The notes under the pieces were generated by a model. The model did not search any database and was not told where the DNA came from. It saw only the letters and a list, made by a program, of their open reading frames with translations. From Pterobdella sp. o SKG-2022 (lineage: Eukaryota; Annelida; Clitellata; Hirudinida; Piscicolidae): a DNA stretch of 64,000 nucleotides. Location of the stretch: contig OZ038326.1 of the NCBI GenBank assembly GCA_964035795.1, forward strand, positions 1,646,916 through 1,710,915. The letters are read 5' to 3'. Of this stretch, positions 1 through 21,583 are shown piece after piece. The position numbers and the translations under genes were made by a program. The stretch's first letter is position 1. The number at the start of each line of letters is the position of its first letter.

Positions 1-2390
1 ACAAATGTTATATTGCATGTTATATATATGTATATACATGTACGGGCGCTTTTTCTGTCTTTTACCCTTGACATTTAGCTTGACAGAAGGTTTTTTTGTT
101 GATTGAAAAGGTCTATAAGATTTTCGTACTAACGCTATTCTCTTTAAATTAACTTGAATCCAGTGAGAATAGTGCATCGTTGACTTTGAAGCCACTGTAA
201 AAGCGCTGAAACATTCATGTAATGTGGTGCGCAAATTTCTACTCATTAAACGTCATTTACTGGATGATTTTAGAAGATTCAAAAATACTGTGGACAAGAT
301 GAAGAAATTTCAAAAGTAGCCATTCAAGATGCAATGCATTGTCGTTAATATTCATGCCATTTTTATTACCGCCAACGCTATTCGGCTTATAAATTCTACA
401 GTAATAATTTAATATCCACTCGTTTAAGTCCATTTTATATAAATTCCATTCAATAAATCCTTAAGGCGAAGCGAATTTTAGTGACGCTTTGCTTATTTAT
501 TTACAATCCTTTTGATAGTTTTCATTCTGCCGATACACCCTATTTTTGTTCTATATAATCGAGTTTTGCCTATAATTTTTTAAATGATATAAATATATAA
601 TATTAGAAGCGTATTGTTATCTTCAGATTATCAAGTTCTAATTCTTTATAATTTGCTACTTGAAGATTTTCTACAACATATAATCAAGCAGAGGAAAAGC
701 CAAATATGAGAAAAGCGTTGAAATGTGGATAAATTCTTAGAATTCATTAGCTGGATGTGAATTAATATAATAATATATAAGCTAAAAGTTAGAGATTGTA
801 GCTTATGAATGCTTGAAAGAGTTTAAAATCATCAAAATTCATTCATTTTTTGCATGTTTGTTAATATTCTTGCTTAATTTCAAATTTAAATTATAGCATG
901 GAGAGAACAATGTGATTAAATTTTGTATTGAAAGCTTGTTTTATGCTATTTAGTTAGAAATCCCCCAAATAAAAATAAGTTTAGATAAATTTATAAGAAA
1001 AAAAATTTTTATATGTACTACATTTTCAACTATCTTCCAGTAAATGATTGAATTTTATATTAAGAATTCCTTCAAGCTTTGCATTAAAATAAATTAATGG
1101 ATTAGCAAACTTCAAAATTATTTTAAAATTCGAAGAAATTGTGATGGTTTTTTAATTAAAACTAATGAGCCATAAGAATCCAGTGTAATTCATTATGGCT
1201 GGCTGTTATAGACTATTTTAAGATTTTTATAATAATCATGGTGTGTTCTTTTATTAAGCAAAAAATTACTATGCTAAAAATTTATCAATAAAATCACTGA
1301 ATTCAGATTACTGTAGCAACTATAAAAGTATATTTAACAGAGAAATCAATAGAAGCACAATGCCTCAAGCCAACTAAAATCCATAAATATTAGTACATGA
1401 ATACTTCAAATATTCCTCTTGAAACATAAAACCAAAGTGATATAGTTTGTGCTTAAATTAATCTTGAATTTTATTTTTGAAATTTAAATTCATAGTAAAA
1501 ATTATTTTCATAAAAGTGAAAGCATTTGAGATTTTCAAAAAAATTTATTCAAAATTTCTACTCAAATCAATTTAATGTTTTGGTAATTGACAAAAAGGTG
1601 ACACTAAAGTTATCTCAAAATTTACATAATCAAATAGTTTACACATGAAAAAGGTTTTAATAATTTTATATCGCTAATAAAAACAATCTACCTATTGTTC
1701 TAGTTATCGTGATTCAAAACACACATAAAAAATTTATAAAGCTAATTGAAATTACAAATAAAACTTCAAAGATAACCAAATAATATAAATTCTAATCCAT
1801 CCAAATTTACTCACGTTTTTTGAGCCAGGCATTGTTGATACTAAATTCTTAAAATGAGAATTCTGTGATAAAATTTCTCAATGTTTTTAGGTAAGAGCTT
1901 CTGAGTAAAGTTTTGTTATGAAAACAAAATTTCAATCACAGAATTTTTACGCATGTTAATACACGATCTAATTAAGAGAAAATTACAAATTTTTCAGTCT
2001 ATGAGAAGGGTCAATGTTATTATTTGCAGAATATTCGCTGCTAGCTTGCTGTATGACTGTTAGAAAATTTCCACAAAAGACCCGATTACTATTGAAAATT
2101 TTCACAATAAAACCATTTACTATCTTATGAAAATCTAATATCATTTACGAAATTAATTAGGAAACGTTAAACCAACAATTAATTAGGTCAAAAAAAAACT
2201 GAATAGGTTTTAATATAAAAATCGTTCGCACTAAGTTCATAAAATTGTAATCATGAAAAAATCAAATAAATAAATTTTTAATATGTAAAAAAAAATTCCT
2301 GTTACTAGATCCAAACTGAGCGGTTATGGAAACTTACAAAAACAGGAATGAAAGGTAAAAAAGTAAGAAAGGCTTAATATTTTCGAGTAT
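1..2390. other. Intergenic, no gene seen
   Basis: AT-rich sequence downstream of the Na,K-ATPase stop codon. I see no reading frame with recognisable protein sequence on either strand. The minus-strand 3' UTR of the ATPase must lie in its upper part; an ATTAAA hexamer (minus strand, 2277-2282) about 110 nt past the stop is the only poly(A) signal candidate I found, and it is weak evidence. Confidence 0.6.
1859..1944. repeat. Small imperfect inverted repeat
   Basis: The arm AATTCTGTGATAAAATTT near 1859-1876 is matched by a reverse-complement arm with one small change near 1927-1944, separated by about 50 nt. It could be a remnant of a foldback element or chance in AT-rich DNA. Confidence 0.3.
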
Positions 2391-10759
<8,369 letters not shown>

Positions 10760-13422
10760 GTTTTGCTACGAGGAAGCCAACAAAACTAACACAGTCAAAA
10801 AGTTAGTAATAAAAGTTAGTGTTAAAGCAAGTTTGAGTTAAAATTCGCAACCCAATGGCTTGAAACGTGCGGCTAAAATACAAAAACAAAATTTTGCTTT
10901 ATATACATAATCACGTGAGTTGATAACTAAATATAAACTATTTCATGTATATATAACATTGTTCCTCATGTATGTATGCTCGATATAATGTATACACACT
11001 AACAAGCTAAAAATATTCACTGCTATGGTGAACTAACTCAAACATATAAGTTCTTCATTATATATACATTTCATTGTAATAGTGTGTCGGTAGTTACATA
11101 AATTAATATTAAACGCGCTAATGAATGAAATTTTCCATTAAATAAAACAGATAATAAATGGAATTAATTATTTTTTTTAGAATATTTCATTTAAATTAGA
11201 AACGCGTGGCAGAGAAATAATAGTTGGTTGAAAAGCTAACTCACGTGTAATATCTATAATACTTAAATTATATCAGAAATATAAGCTTTTATTGTAGTTG
11301 TAAAGAAAGGTTATACCAATTGAAAGCTGACTTTTTCATCAAAATGTATTTATAAGTTTATTTTTGACATAAAATAATTATAGTAATAAGAAATACATTA
11401 TTTTGATGAGAAGTCTTGTGTACTTATTATTATTCTTTAGTTTATTATTTTTTCATTTTCACATCACTGTTATATTATGAGTTGTTGGTTATTTGTCTAT
11501 CTTGGTATACTAACATGTAACTTATTTCAAGTTGAAATATTAAAATAAAATAGCTTGAATAATTAAGGTCAAATAGAAGTAACTTCGTATCAAATTTTAT
11601 CATTTAAATAAAAAACATGGTTTTGGATTATTTACCAATTAAAAGCTTTCCAACAATTTGTCTTTGATGTCATAGCAGTTATATTAATACTCAATTTTTA
11701 ATATATTCATTTCAATTGCTTGACAATTGACTAGCTCGATGGTGGTCAAAGTAAAGGTTGGTCTTTCGATGATTTTATTACGGATTCATCGATACTAATT
11801 GGTATTTGGAAAGAATTTATTTTGAGAAATACAGTTTATGTTTTTATAAAAATTTAATTTTTAAAAAATATTAATGTGTAAGCAATTAAACAAACGGAAT
11901 GAAATCTGAAGTAAGAAAAAATTTCTTTTCAAAAAAATGAGAAGCTTCGAACGAAGTGATTTCATTTTTCCTTAAAAGTATAAGTACCCTAACAAAGAAA
12001 CTTAATGAATGTGCTTATTTTTATAACCAACATTATGTCAAAAAGATCTCTTGATATAAAAGATTTGTATTGAAAGATTATAAAACTATATTAAAATGTA
12101 TTTCTAGTGTGAAAATTTATTCTCTGTTTTACGTGTTTTGAGTAATTTATAAGATAGCATAAATTCTCAGGTAAAATCTCTCAAATAGTCTTTGAACGAT
12201 TGGGATTGAGATATTTGCTTGTGTTGAAAGTTGTCCGCTATTAAAAGAACTTTTATTCTTGAGCTATAAATCAAAAGTGACATTAAAACAAAAATAAATT
12301 TTATTATTCTTGCAATAAAATTAAATTTAGCTTTAAAAATGCATGGTGATTTACGGTGAAAAAACAGGCCTGAAATCGTTTGAAGGTTACTCCACTTTTA
12401 TTTTTTCACCGTTATTTTCAAATATCGATCCCGCAATAGTGACAAGAGGCTTAAAACTACTTATATAACTCAAGTAGAATATTTATTTAGTATTTGCAGA
12501 TCAAATGACGTATATTTAATGAATATAATATTAATTAAGGTGGAAATACTTGAGAAATAATATGAAAAAAAGTTTATAAACATTTATTAAGCAAAAAGGT
12601 ATGATCTACGACCCTCATTTATAAGAAAACTTTTTAAAAATAAACTTCATAATTATTTTCAATTTACGTCAAAATTGACCTTTTAAAAGGTGACTTTGAA
12701 AGTGAGTTACAACGGCCCGTACACGTAATTCATACAATTATTACTTATTAAGGACAAATTAATATTCATGCGAAAAAATAACTACCGAGTATACCTCAAA
12801 ATACTCATGTTGAGTAAATATAAAATGAATTTATTATTTAATAGATGGTCGTTTTTATTTATATGATGAGTATTAGAAAACAGCATATTTATGTAGAAAA
12901 AATTAGTCAAAACTTTGAAAAGATAAGTAGTTTATTTGAAAGTTACAACAACTGAATATTATGTAAAATACTTAAAATAAAAACATATGACAGTAGAAAA
13001 TTATAGAAAATTTCATGTAAAAACGGATAATATAACGGAGGTATAGCGTGAGCAAAACGCAGGGATAAGCAAAAATAAATTGATTTTCAAAAGTAAATTA
13101 CAATGCTAAATATAAAAAAGTTTCTGTACGGAATGAAATAATTATATGGATACCTACTGAAACTTTTAGAAATAGATATATAGTATCTAAAATATTTTGG
13201 TCTCATGATATTGGATCAAATAAGCTTGAAAAAGAAAAAATGCAAATGTCAGAATATACATGGTTTATAAGATTTTATAAAATATGTATACTACATTTTA
13301 AAAAAAAAATTTAAAAATTTTATTTTTAAAATTTTAAAGCTTTTAATTGAAATTATTCATAGCGAGTTAGTTTTAGTCCGCTATTTTTTCTATGTAAATA
13401 GCTAAAAACGATAAAATAAAAT
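10760..13422. other. Divergent intergenic region
   Basis: It lies between the start codons of the minus-strand Na,K-ATPase and the plus-strand EIF2B1, so it should hold both promoters and 5' UTRs. I see no coding sequence and no motif that I would call with confidence. Confidence 0.6.
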
Positions 13423-16400
13423 ATGGATTCAAATAGTAATATAACTTTTTGAATAATTAATGCTAGTGATATCAAGTGATATTAATGAATAAATTTTATT
13501 AAAGTCGATTTATTAATGCCGCTCCAGAAATTCCAAATTGTTTTATTTTTCATATGTTTCATCATGATATAGCGTTGACATTACCTTTTTAATTGCAGAG
13601 CTAGTAGAACAATTCAACAAAAAGTTTGAAAAAGACAAAAATGAATCAGAAGCTCTGATTGCAGTCGAGTGCTTGCTTGACTTTTTGAAACAAAATAATC
13701 GTTGGTTAATTCATAAAATATTTCATCATTTGTGCAAAGCAACTATATGTAATCAAAAAGATTTTTATAACAATAGTATATATAACATGCTTTGAAACTA
13801 TAAAACACTTCTAAAACAAAAAAATTAAAAATTAATTCCAAAACACCAGATGAAACTTTACAAGGAGTGTTGGAAAACTTGAGGGAAGGCACCAAAATCT
13901 TATCCTCCATGCAAGGAGATTTCAGCCTTATTTCAGTGTCTTCTGCTTGTGACTTGTTTATCAGACACATCACTCTTGCTAAAGAACTACAAGTCAGAGA
14001 CTCCAGCTTGAAGGAATGTCTGATCAAAGGGGGAACTGAATTTTTGGAGAGAAAAAGGAAAGCTAGGAGCATTATAGCTACCATTAGCAAGCAGTTAGCT
14101 TTTGAAGGGGTAGGTATAATTTTGCAATGTTTCAATATTTATAAAGTGCTACCACATATGTTTACTACATATTCAATATAGTAAAAATACACTGTGAAAA
14201 AGATGCTAATTGTATCATCCAACCAATCATCATTATACTTAGTCACTGATAGTTTTAAAGTTTCAGTCCTTATGGATAATTTCAGCATTAAATATGATAA
14301 TTTATTCCAGTAAATTTGTTAAACAAAAAGTGGTATTATGCAAAACATACATATTGTGAAATTGATATCTTAAATTTCAGCAACTGATAGTTTACTTACT
14401 TACCTATATAACAAAATATTGCCATCGTAAAGTTTAAAAAATGTTTTCATAACAGAACATTCTTGTACACTCGTATTCCAGAGTAGTTTTCCACTTGTTA
14501 ACCAGTATTAACCACCATGACATTGTTGTTTATGTCACAGAGTCTAGGCCTGACTGTTCTGGGTAAGTTTATGGATGTGTGGATAATTTGATATATTAAT
14601 AAGCCCATAATAATGGGACCATGAACATGATAACTGAGGATGATGATGGTGGTGGTGGTGATTTTAATGATGACCCAATTTCCTTCAGCAGAGGGTGATG
14701 GTAATCTGCTATTTTAATGTCAATATCTTCAATGATGTTAATTGTATTTTTGAAGATATGCCTGTACTTCTGTGACTCACATCACTAATATTATTTCTAC
14801 TGTAATGAAAGTTGTAATAGGTTTTAGATGAATCTAAAAGTATATGTTTTTGAAGCTTCTACATCACCAACTATCATGATAATTATTCTGTCACTAATAT
14901 CATTTTAGTTATTAATATTAGTTTTTGTTTCTATTGAAATTTTTTTGAAATATTAACAGTTATATTTTCATCACTAGTAAAATCATGTATGAAAAACTGA
15001 AAAAAAGGGGCATTAAAGTGATTCTGATACAAGATTGCGCTGTTGGGTCAGTTTTTGTTCTCATTGTAAATGTCTTATATATATGTTAGCTTTTTTAAAA
15101 ATAAAAAGCTCTGTGTATTTTATTCAATGAATACTTTGAATTTGTTTTCCACCTCATCTTCTATGTCTTATTATCCCTACCATAAAAAACGCCGCAGCTT
15201 CATAATGGAAAGGATCAACGTGGTGCTACTAGGTGCAGAGAGTGTGTGTCAGAATGGTGGTGTAATCAATAAGGTAATGACTTCAAGCTATACAGAGAAA
15301 AAAGCCCAAGAGCAGAGCAGTTGTTCTGTTTAATGCTATGTTGAATAAACAAGACTAATTTCATATGATAGTACTATCAACATGTATACCAATAATTTTC
15401 CCCATCAATATTTTTAATAAGTAAGAACCTTATTGAAAACTTCAGTGTACCAATATATTATATATTATCAGTGTATTTTAAATATCATGGTTCGTAGTGG
15501 AATTAAATATCTCATGAATATGCCACACTTTATAATACAAATCATATTACACAAATCACCATACTTCAAATAACCTCCGTGCAATTTCACGGATTTTTGC
15601 TAGCATCAAAGCAATGTAAGAAGAATATTGGTTTTATTATTATCATTATTAAGTCCGTTTTTGTATCTTGGTGCTATATAAATGGAAAATATCATTATTA
15701 CTATAATAATAATAATAATAATTTTTTTATTATTATTAACATCTTTATTATTATTATTATTAATACCAGTATTATCATCAGCCGTATGGATATGCACGCA
15801 GATAGGGTCATACAACATAGCCATGAGTGCCAAGAGTCTGCACAAACCTGTGTACGTGGCAGCAGAGAGTTTCAAGTTCTCCAAAGTGATCTCCATCAAT
15901 AACAAAGGCATCCCCAGCCAGTACTTGGTGAGTTGTGTTTCGTTGATGTTATGGGTCTTTATTTTTTTGTTCATCTATCTATCCATCTATCTATCTATCT
16001 GTCTATCTATTTATCTATCTACCTGCCTTCCTAGTTTTTCATTTATATTTTCAAATTTGTCTTCGTGATATTTCCAACGATGTGACTTAATCATCATCAT
16101 CTTCAAAGAAAGACAACAACGATCAATATTATATTGAGTTTATGTCATTAATGGTTACGCCTTTAGCTTTGTTTTATCGATATTTCTAGTCTTGTTTAAT
16201 AATAATAACAATAATAGTAATAATAATAGCATCATTCCAAAATTATTCTTGTAATAAAAAATAATAATCGTGATGAAGCTAAAATTATCGAAAAGTATAG
16301 CTCCTTGCTCCATTAAGTAGCGCCCTGTGAGACCTATCAACTACGCAACTTAAACCCCAGTCAGGGTCGACCGAATGATCGACTCAGTTACATGTAGTGT

Positions 16401-17818
16401 ATTTTAGTATAAGTTATTAAGCAAAATGCAAAAAACGTCTTTATATTTGTTACAACTTAAGTTTGTAATCTTGTCTCTTTAGAAAGGATTTGGTTGCATT
16501 TGGTGAGTTTCACAGGTGGATACTCTGTATGAAGGTAGTTTGAAACGATATTTAAAGAGGGGACAAAAGGTTCTGATACTCTTTGAATTCCACAAGTCAA
16601 ATATACCAAACAAATATATCTTGTTTCTTCTATTATTTTCTCAATTATGTTCATTGCTTGAATTTTGTTGTCATCATCATTATATGAAATATATAAATAT
16701 AAAAGCAATAAAAATAAATGTAAAACGACCATGATGCCAATATTATATACGAACATATTATAATATATTAAAGTTAATAAAATATATGAATTATATTACA
16801 GCCTATGGCGATTTGTATACCCATATCAGTATTCTTTAACATAGTTAGTGTCAGATAAGCATTGATCAGTTATTAATGAGATTCGATGTTGTTATAATTT
16901 ATTTTGATTTAGGTTAATTTTATTCAATTGTCCTAATATATGCACCGCCACATTCCAATGATAATGCATGCGCCCGCAAGGTTATAAGGACTTCATTGAG
17001 ATACCCTTGGTAAATAAAACCGCCCTATAAAAAAGAATCTATTATAATAATAATATTAAAAAAATAATAGTAACGATAATGTGTTGTGATTAACTGCATA
17101 CATTTTTTGTTGGCACTTTGTTTCAAAACTTGATTTATCTTCTAAAGGTGTATGCGTAATTATCAAATGCCTTTCAGTTTATCAAGTGTTTATGTTTTAT
17201 ATTGCTTTTAATACCGATTTAATATGTCATTAATACAATGCCTTCAGTTCAAAGTGACCCTAAAAGACCATGCCACCAATATTATTGTAGTTATATGAAT
17301 TTAAAAATTTTATTTATTTTCAATTAAATAGTTATTCAATAAATGCTTAATATTTAAATTGGTCCAAATTTTAACTTCGAGTAACATATAACTGACCTAT
17401 TTTAATGCCTTCTTATTGGAGACTCAAACCAATCTTTTGATCCTTCAGAATCACTGCAAATATTTATTTTTGTCTAAATTCAAAAAATTAAAAACTGGGT
17501 TTTGTATGCATTGGTACATCATCATCGTCGTCGTCTTCATCATCATCATCGTTGTCTTCAGTATCATCATCATCATAAAACGTTAGCTAACTTTTTAGGA
17601 TGATGATGATAATGTTCACTACACCCACTCGGCACCCCCATTTCCATCATAACGCAAACACGCAGTACTCAGGGTGTACGAAAGACGCAGGTCAGATAGG
17701 GGATGAGAGTCCCATGGTAGACCACACGCCTCCCAGGTTTCTCGACTATATCCTCTCCGACGTTGGCATTCTCGGGCCAAACGCCGTGTGCGATGTAGTT
17801 TTAGATCTGTACACTTGA
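13423..17818 (+). CDS. EIF2B1: Translation initiation factor eIF2B subunit alpha
   Basis: Regulatory subunit of eIF2B, the guanine-nucleotide exchange factor for eIF2 in the cytosol; it dimerises and helps sense phosphorylated eIF2. Exons: 13423-13435, 13599-13700, 13850-14109, 14456-14562, 14978-15046, 15198-15273, 15802-15927, 17666-17818; phases agree and give 301 aa (human about 305). Family sequence seen: an N-terminal helical part with FLKQNN and NLREGT, then the Rossmann-like core with GAESVCQNGG (human GAEGVVENGG) and AAESFKF. The last exon ends with DVGILGPNAVCDVVLDLY. The start rests on a 13-nt coding exon encoding MDSN plus one base; it is inferred from phase and from human MDDKELIE, so the N-terminus is the least certain part. 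The last intron (1.7 kb) is full of microsatellites. Confidence 0.95.
15966..16025. repeat. (TATC)n microsatellite
   Basis: Imperfect TATC/TGTC tetranucleotide tract in the last EIF2B1 intron. A similar tract occurs in an HDAC3 intron near 49713-49742. Confidence 0.9.
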
Positions 17819-18097
17819 TTATTATTGTTATTTATATTGGTCATTGGAAATTATTTTTGTTATTATTATTATTAATACTATTATTATTTTTTTTTTAATT
17901 TTAGTGTTTTTCAATTTTTTTTGAATTTCTAATTGTGTGTTTAATGCCTCCATTAATTTAAAGATGTCGTTTTGTTTTATTAAATAGTTTTTCGTTATTA
18001 ATTTAAGGATTGTTTTTGTTTGATTTTGTTTTTCCAAGTACTCTGTATAAAATTCAAAACAATCATACTTTTGCATGTTATCACTTCATATATTTTC

Positions 18098-18103
18098 AAT
18101 AAA
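18098..18103 (+). other. Candidate poly(A) signal of EIF2B1
   Basis: AATAAA hexamer 280 nt after the EIF2B1 stop codon, on the coding strand. It is the first canonical hexamer I found there. Confidence 0.5.
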
Positions 18104-18196
18104 GTTTTGCCTCTAACTTGTTGAATAAAACGAATGAAAAGAAGGATTCAGTAACAAGGATGAGTCCTACTTCAAAATTCAACATAATTACGAGAT

Positions 18197-18220
18197 AGAT
18201 TATAGTGGCATTAACTTTAG
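18197..18220. repeat. Dispersed short motif, copy A
   Basis: This 24-bp stretch, which contains ATTATAGTGGCATTAACTTT, recurs exactly at 41206-41229 and in diverged form at 50759-50790. Its nature is unknown; see findings. Confidence 0.7.
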
Positions 18221-18765
18221 AAGTTTCTAAGCTGAAAGCAATGTAAAAGTTCATAAAACCACATAAGAAAGGGATGAAATTTTCAATTTTTTCGACAGTA
18301 TTTCGAAAATTCATGCAAACTTTCAATCGAACATTAAGAAAAAAATAATCCTCAACTGCTAATTTGAAAAAATGCTCAAGTGATTATGTTCACATCAAAA
18401 GATTGAAGGAGCTTTCTATGATAGATTAGATAAAATTAATTGATTGCCCAATGTTTATCCTTCCATGAAAGATTGTAACATATGGACTAAGAATGCGATA
18501 ATTTCTAGAAAAACGCCGATAAAATAAATAAATGTCTTAAATCGTCTTGTTTGAGGTTTTGTTTCAGTCATTCTCTAGACTACTGTTAAGGTTTGTTGAA
18601 AAGTTTGAAACAAAGTCAACTATGAGTTATAATTAACGTTTTATGAATAATTTATTCGAAAATAAAACGTTATATTTTTTTAGTCTTGGTTATATTGATG
18701 TAAAAATTAATATTTTTTAATCAAAAATAGGTTTTCAAAAAATTTTAAGAAAAGTGGAAAAAAGA

Positions 18766-19257
18766 ATGATGGGAGTTTTACTGATGTTTTTTTGTTGCCT
18801 CATCATTGCAAGCCTTCAAGTCTCAGACGTTGCAGCTTCTCCAATACAAGGTACCAAAAATGGGGCTTGATGCATTTTAAAAGGCTATGTCAATAAGAAT
18901 TAAAACAATCAAATATATATTGATTTTAATGAAACAGAATTAAAGGCTTATAAAAACCATGGTGTTTGATAGGACTAATCTGTACTTTTTGATAACGTAT
19001 ATAATACATTGAAATCATTTGATCACTTGATAATGTAAGCTAGCCTTGCGAAAAGCTTCGTGTCACTTAATAAATTGTGTTTGTTGTCCTTACGCCTATA
19101 ATACAGCAGCAACTACATTAATTTAGTATATAACTTACTTTTGAATGTGTTCATTGTAGATTTGATGAAGGAGGAAGTAAGAAGAAAAAGGAACACGAAG
19201 ATGAAAAGAGATGAGAGGATGAAGAGAATGGTCGGACACGAACAGTGGAATTGCTAA
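18766..19257 (+). CDS. Small secreted peptide precursor, unknown family
   Basis: Two exons, 18766-18850 and 19160-19257, joined in phase 1 across a GT-AG intron, encode 60 aa. Residues 1 to about 24 look like a signal peptide: MMGVLLMFF followed by CCLIIASL, then small residues (VAAS) suited to cleavage. The remainder is strongly basic, with a furin-like RRKR and two further KR sites (TKMKR, ERMKR). The last potential product is the nonapeptide MVGHEQWNC, ending in the only cysteine outside the leader. This layout is what neuropeptide or peptide-hormone precursors look like; the role is inferred. I do not recognise the peptide. There is no C-terminal amidation glycine. An AATAAA lies at 19646-19651. 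A chance frame is possible, but leader, processing sites and matching splice phase together make it credible. Confidence 0.6.
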
Positions 19258-19981
19258 TGCTGAAACGGGTGATGGATACTACAAGACACAAATATATTAG
19301 AAAACAAGGTCTTTAGTTCAACATTAAAGCGTGAATATTTATGTAAAATGATGTTACATTACGTTTTTAATCTTATGATCGAGAATTTTTATAGAGGCTT
19401 TGTGCATTTTATGTTAAAATTAATTTTTTTTGTCTTTCTATATAAACGGGTTTGATAAGTTGTTTAAAATAATGCCTTTGAGTTTAATAGAATATTTCTC
19501 ACGGTTTCTAACTCCCACAAATTAAATATTTTGAAAACAACATTCATTTTTTAGCTTGTATGATCAACAGAATTTTTGAATTCTGTTATTTTATTGGTGA
19601 CTCTGAATCACGGCAACACTGATATTTGGAACTTAAGTCTTTACAAATAAATATAAATCATCAGGAATCACTCAGTCAAATTTTTGAAAATATTTGAATT
19701 TGAAAAATGAAAACCAAAATGGATCTGATAGAAATCAAAGATATTAGTACCTAATTACAACAAAGAAATGCAAACTTCAACATAATAAATCAACAACAAC
19801 TACAATACCCTTCCTAAAACCTCCATACAACTTTAATTATTCAAACTCAATACGAAAGAAACCATCAAACGATTTTAAAAAACTACACATTTCCTATCAC
19901 CACTAAAACCTTAACTACCCACTGACATAAAACTTCACTAGTCGACTCCAATAAAAAATTTTTGATCAAATCAAATCGAAA
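19258..19981. other. Convergent intergenic region
   Basis: Shared 3' flank of the plus-strand peptide gene and the minus-strand CLPTM1 gene. It contains an AATAAA on the plus strand at 19646-19651. No coding sequence seen. Confidence 0.55.
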
Positions 19982-21538
19982 TTAGTCAGATTTTTTAGAT
20001 TCTTCGGACTTGACTTCAGCTGCCTCTGGGGCGGCGATAGCCTCCTTTGCCGGCTCTCCAGTCGTTCCAAACTCATTCACTCGAGTGGGGTCCACCCTGT
20101 ATATCCATCGCTGGTACAAAAATATGCAGAAGACAATATCTGAATAGGAGGTGGTGTTTAATACATTATTCATGAATTATTGCAGCCTTAAAAACAGTAT
20201 AAAATACTATTAATTATATCAAACAGTAAAAAACATTTGAATAGTACGGAAACAGAATATTCAAATAGCAAAATAAATACTCGAAAGGGATATAAAGGCA
20301 TATGCAAACGACATACAAAAACAAAACATTAATAATTTCTATGAACAAAAAACAAACTTTTTAAACAGTAGAAGACTCCTAATAATGAACATAAGCTCAA
20401 ATGGTATATCTAAAAAACAAAGCACTCGAAATACAAATATACACATAAAATAACAAACAACAGAACACAGAACAAACAACTCCAACCATCACGGAAGCAG
20501 CCGATGCGGTAGAGGATGGGCATGTGGATAACGAAGGCGAAGAGGTCATCGATGAAGGTGTTGAGGGCCTTGTAAGTCAACATTCGCCACGGCAGGTGAG
20601 CCACCGACTTGAGTTTGTAGTTGATAAAGAGTTGGGGTGTCATCATTATGAACCCTGAGTGGATGCAGTGGTTTTTGATTTTATTAATGATGATGGTACT
20701 AATAATAAAAGAATGATAATTTACACATAATTATTATACGATATCAACATGAAAGAACTGAAACTTTTCAAAACATTATATACGACTTTGAAAATGTTAG
20801 AATTATTGAACTCTCCTATTCCCTAAAATGCGTATAATGTTATAATACAAAACATTATAGAAACAGCACAAAACTAATAAAGCATGAAGAGATAGAGAAG
20901 CAATAAAGGCTAGACAGACCAAAGGTGAGCAGGAAGGAGTACAGCATGCTGAGGACCCACGAGTACCAGCCCTTATGCTCCAGGTACAACACTGAGTACA
21001 GCCCGTACAAAAGCAACAGCGGCACAGTAAACCACGACAAATACTGGAATGCCATCTGCGGTTTTATATTATGAATAATGAAATTATGTTAACCTATCGA
21101 AACCCCTCTTCCCCACAACTCACCAAGTCATACTCCTTGGTCTTGGACTCTGTGTAAGTGCTTTTGTCAGTGAACCAAATCCTCGGGATAATGCCATGCC
21201 AGCTCGTAATCTGGTTTAACAACGGTTTAAGTACCTTTGATGAACTATTGGCTTGTGTCAATAAGCTAACAATATGCATCAGAAATATATGAAAAGTATG
21301 TATTAAAGGAATATAAAGAAGCATTTATTGAAAATATAAAGAATGACTGGAGATATGAAGTACAATAGCCTGAATCTAAAAGTAAGGACAACAAACACAA
21401 AGTATTTATTAAAAGACACGAAACTTTTCGTAGAGCTAGCTTACATTATCAAGTGATCACTTGATTGGAGATATGAAAAAGACCTAATGATTGCCATGCA
21501 AAAAAAAACACTATTACTACTACTACTACTACTACTAC

Positions 21539-21583
<45 letters not shown>

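Larger units (their letters stand above)
17819..18765. other. EIF2B1 3' flank and spacer
   Basis: It begins with the EIF2B1 3' UTR (AT-rich with ATT repeats). It contains one copy of a dispersed short motif at 18197-18220 and no other recognised coding sequence. Confidence 0.55.

Noticed and set aside
13743..14135. Minus-strand frame of 130 codons
   Set aside because: It is the antisense shadow of EIF2B1 exon 13850-14109.
21211..21234. Extending CLPTM1 exon 21124-21210 to an acceptor near 21234
   Set aside because: It keeps phase but adds eight residues to a short loop; the CAG acceptor at 21211-21213 looks better. It is not excluded.
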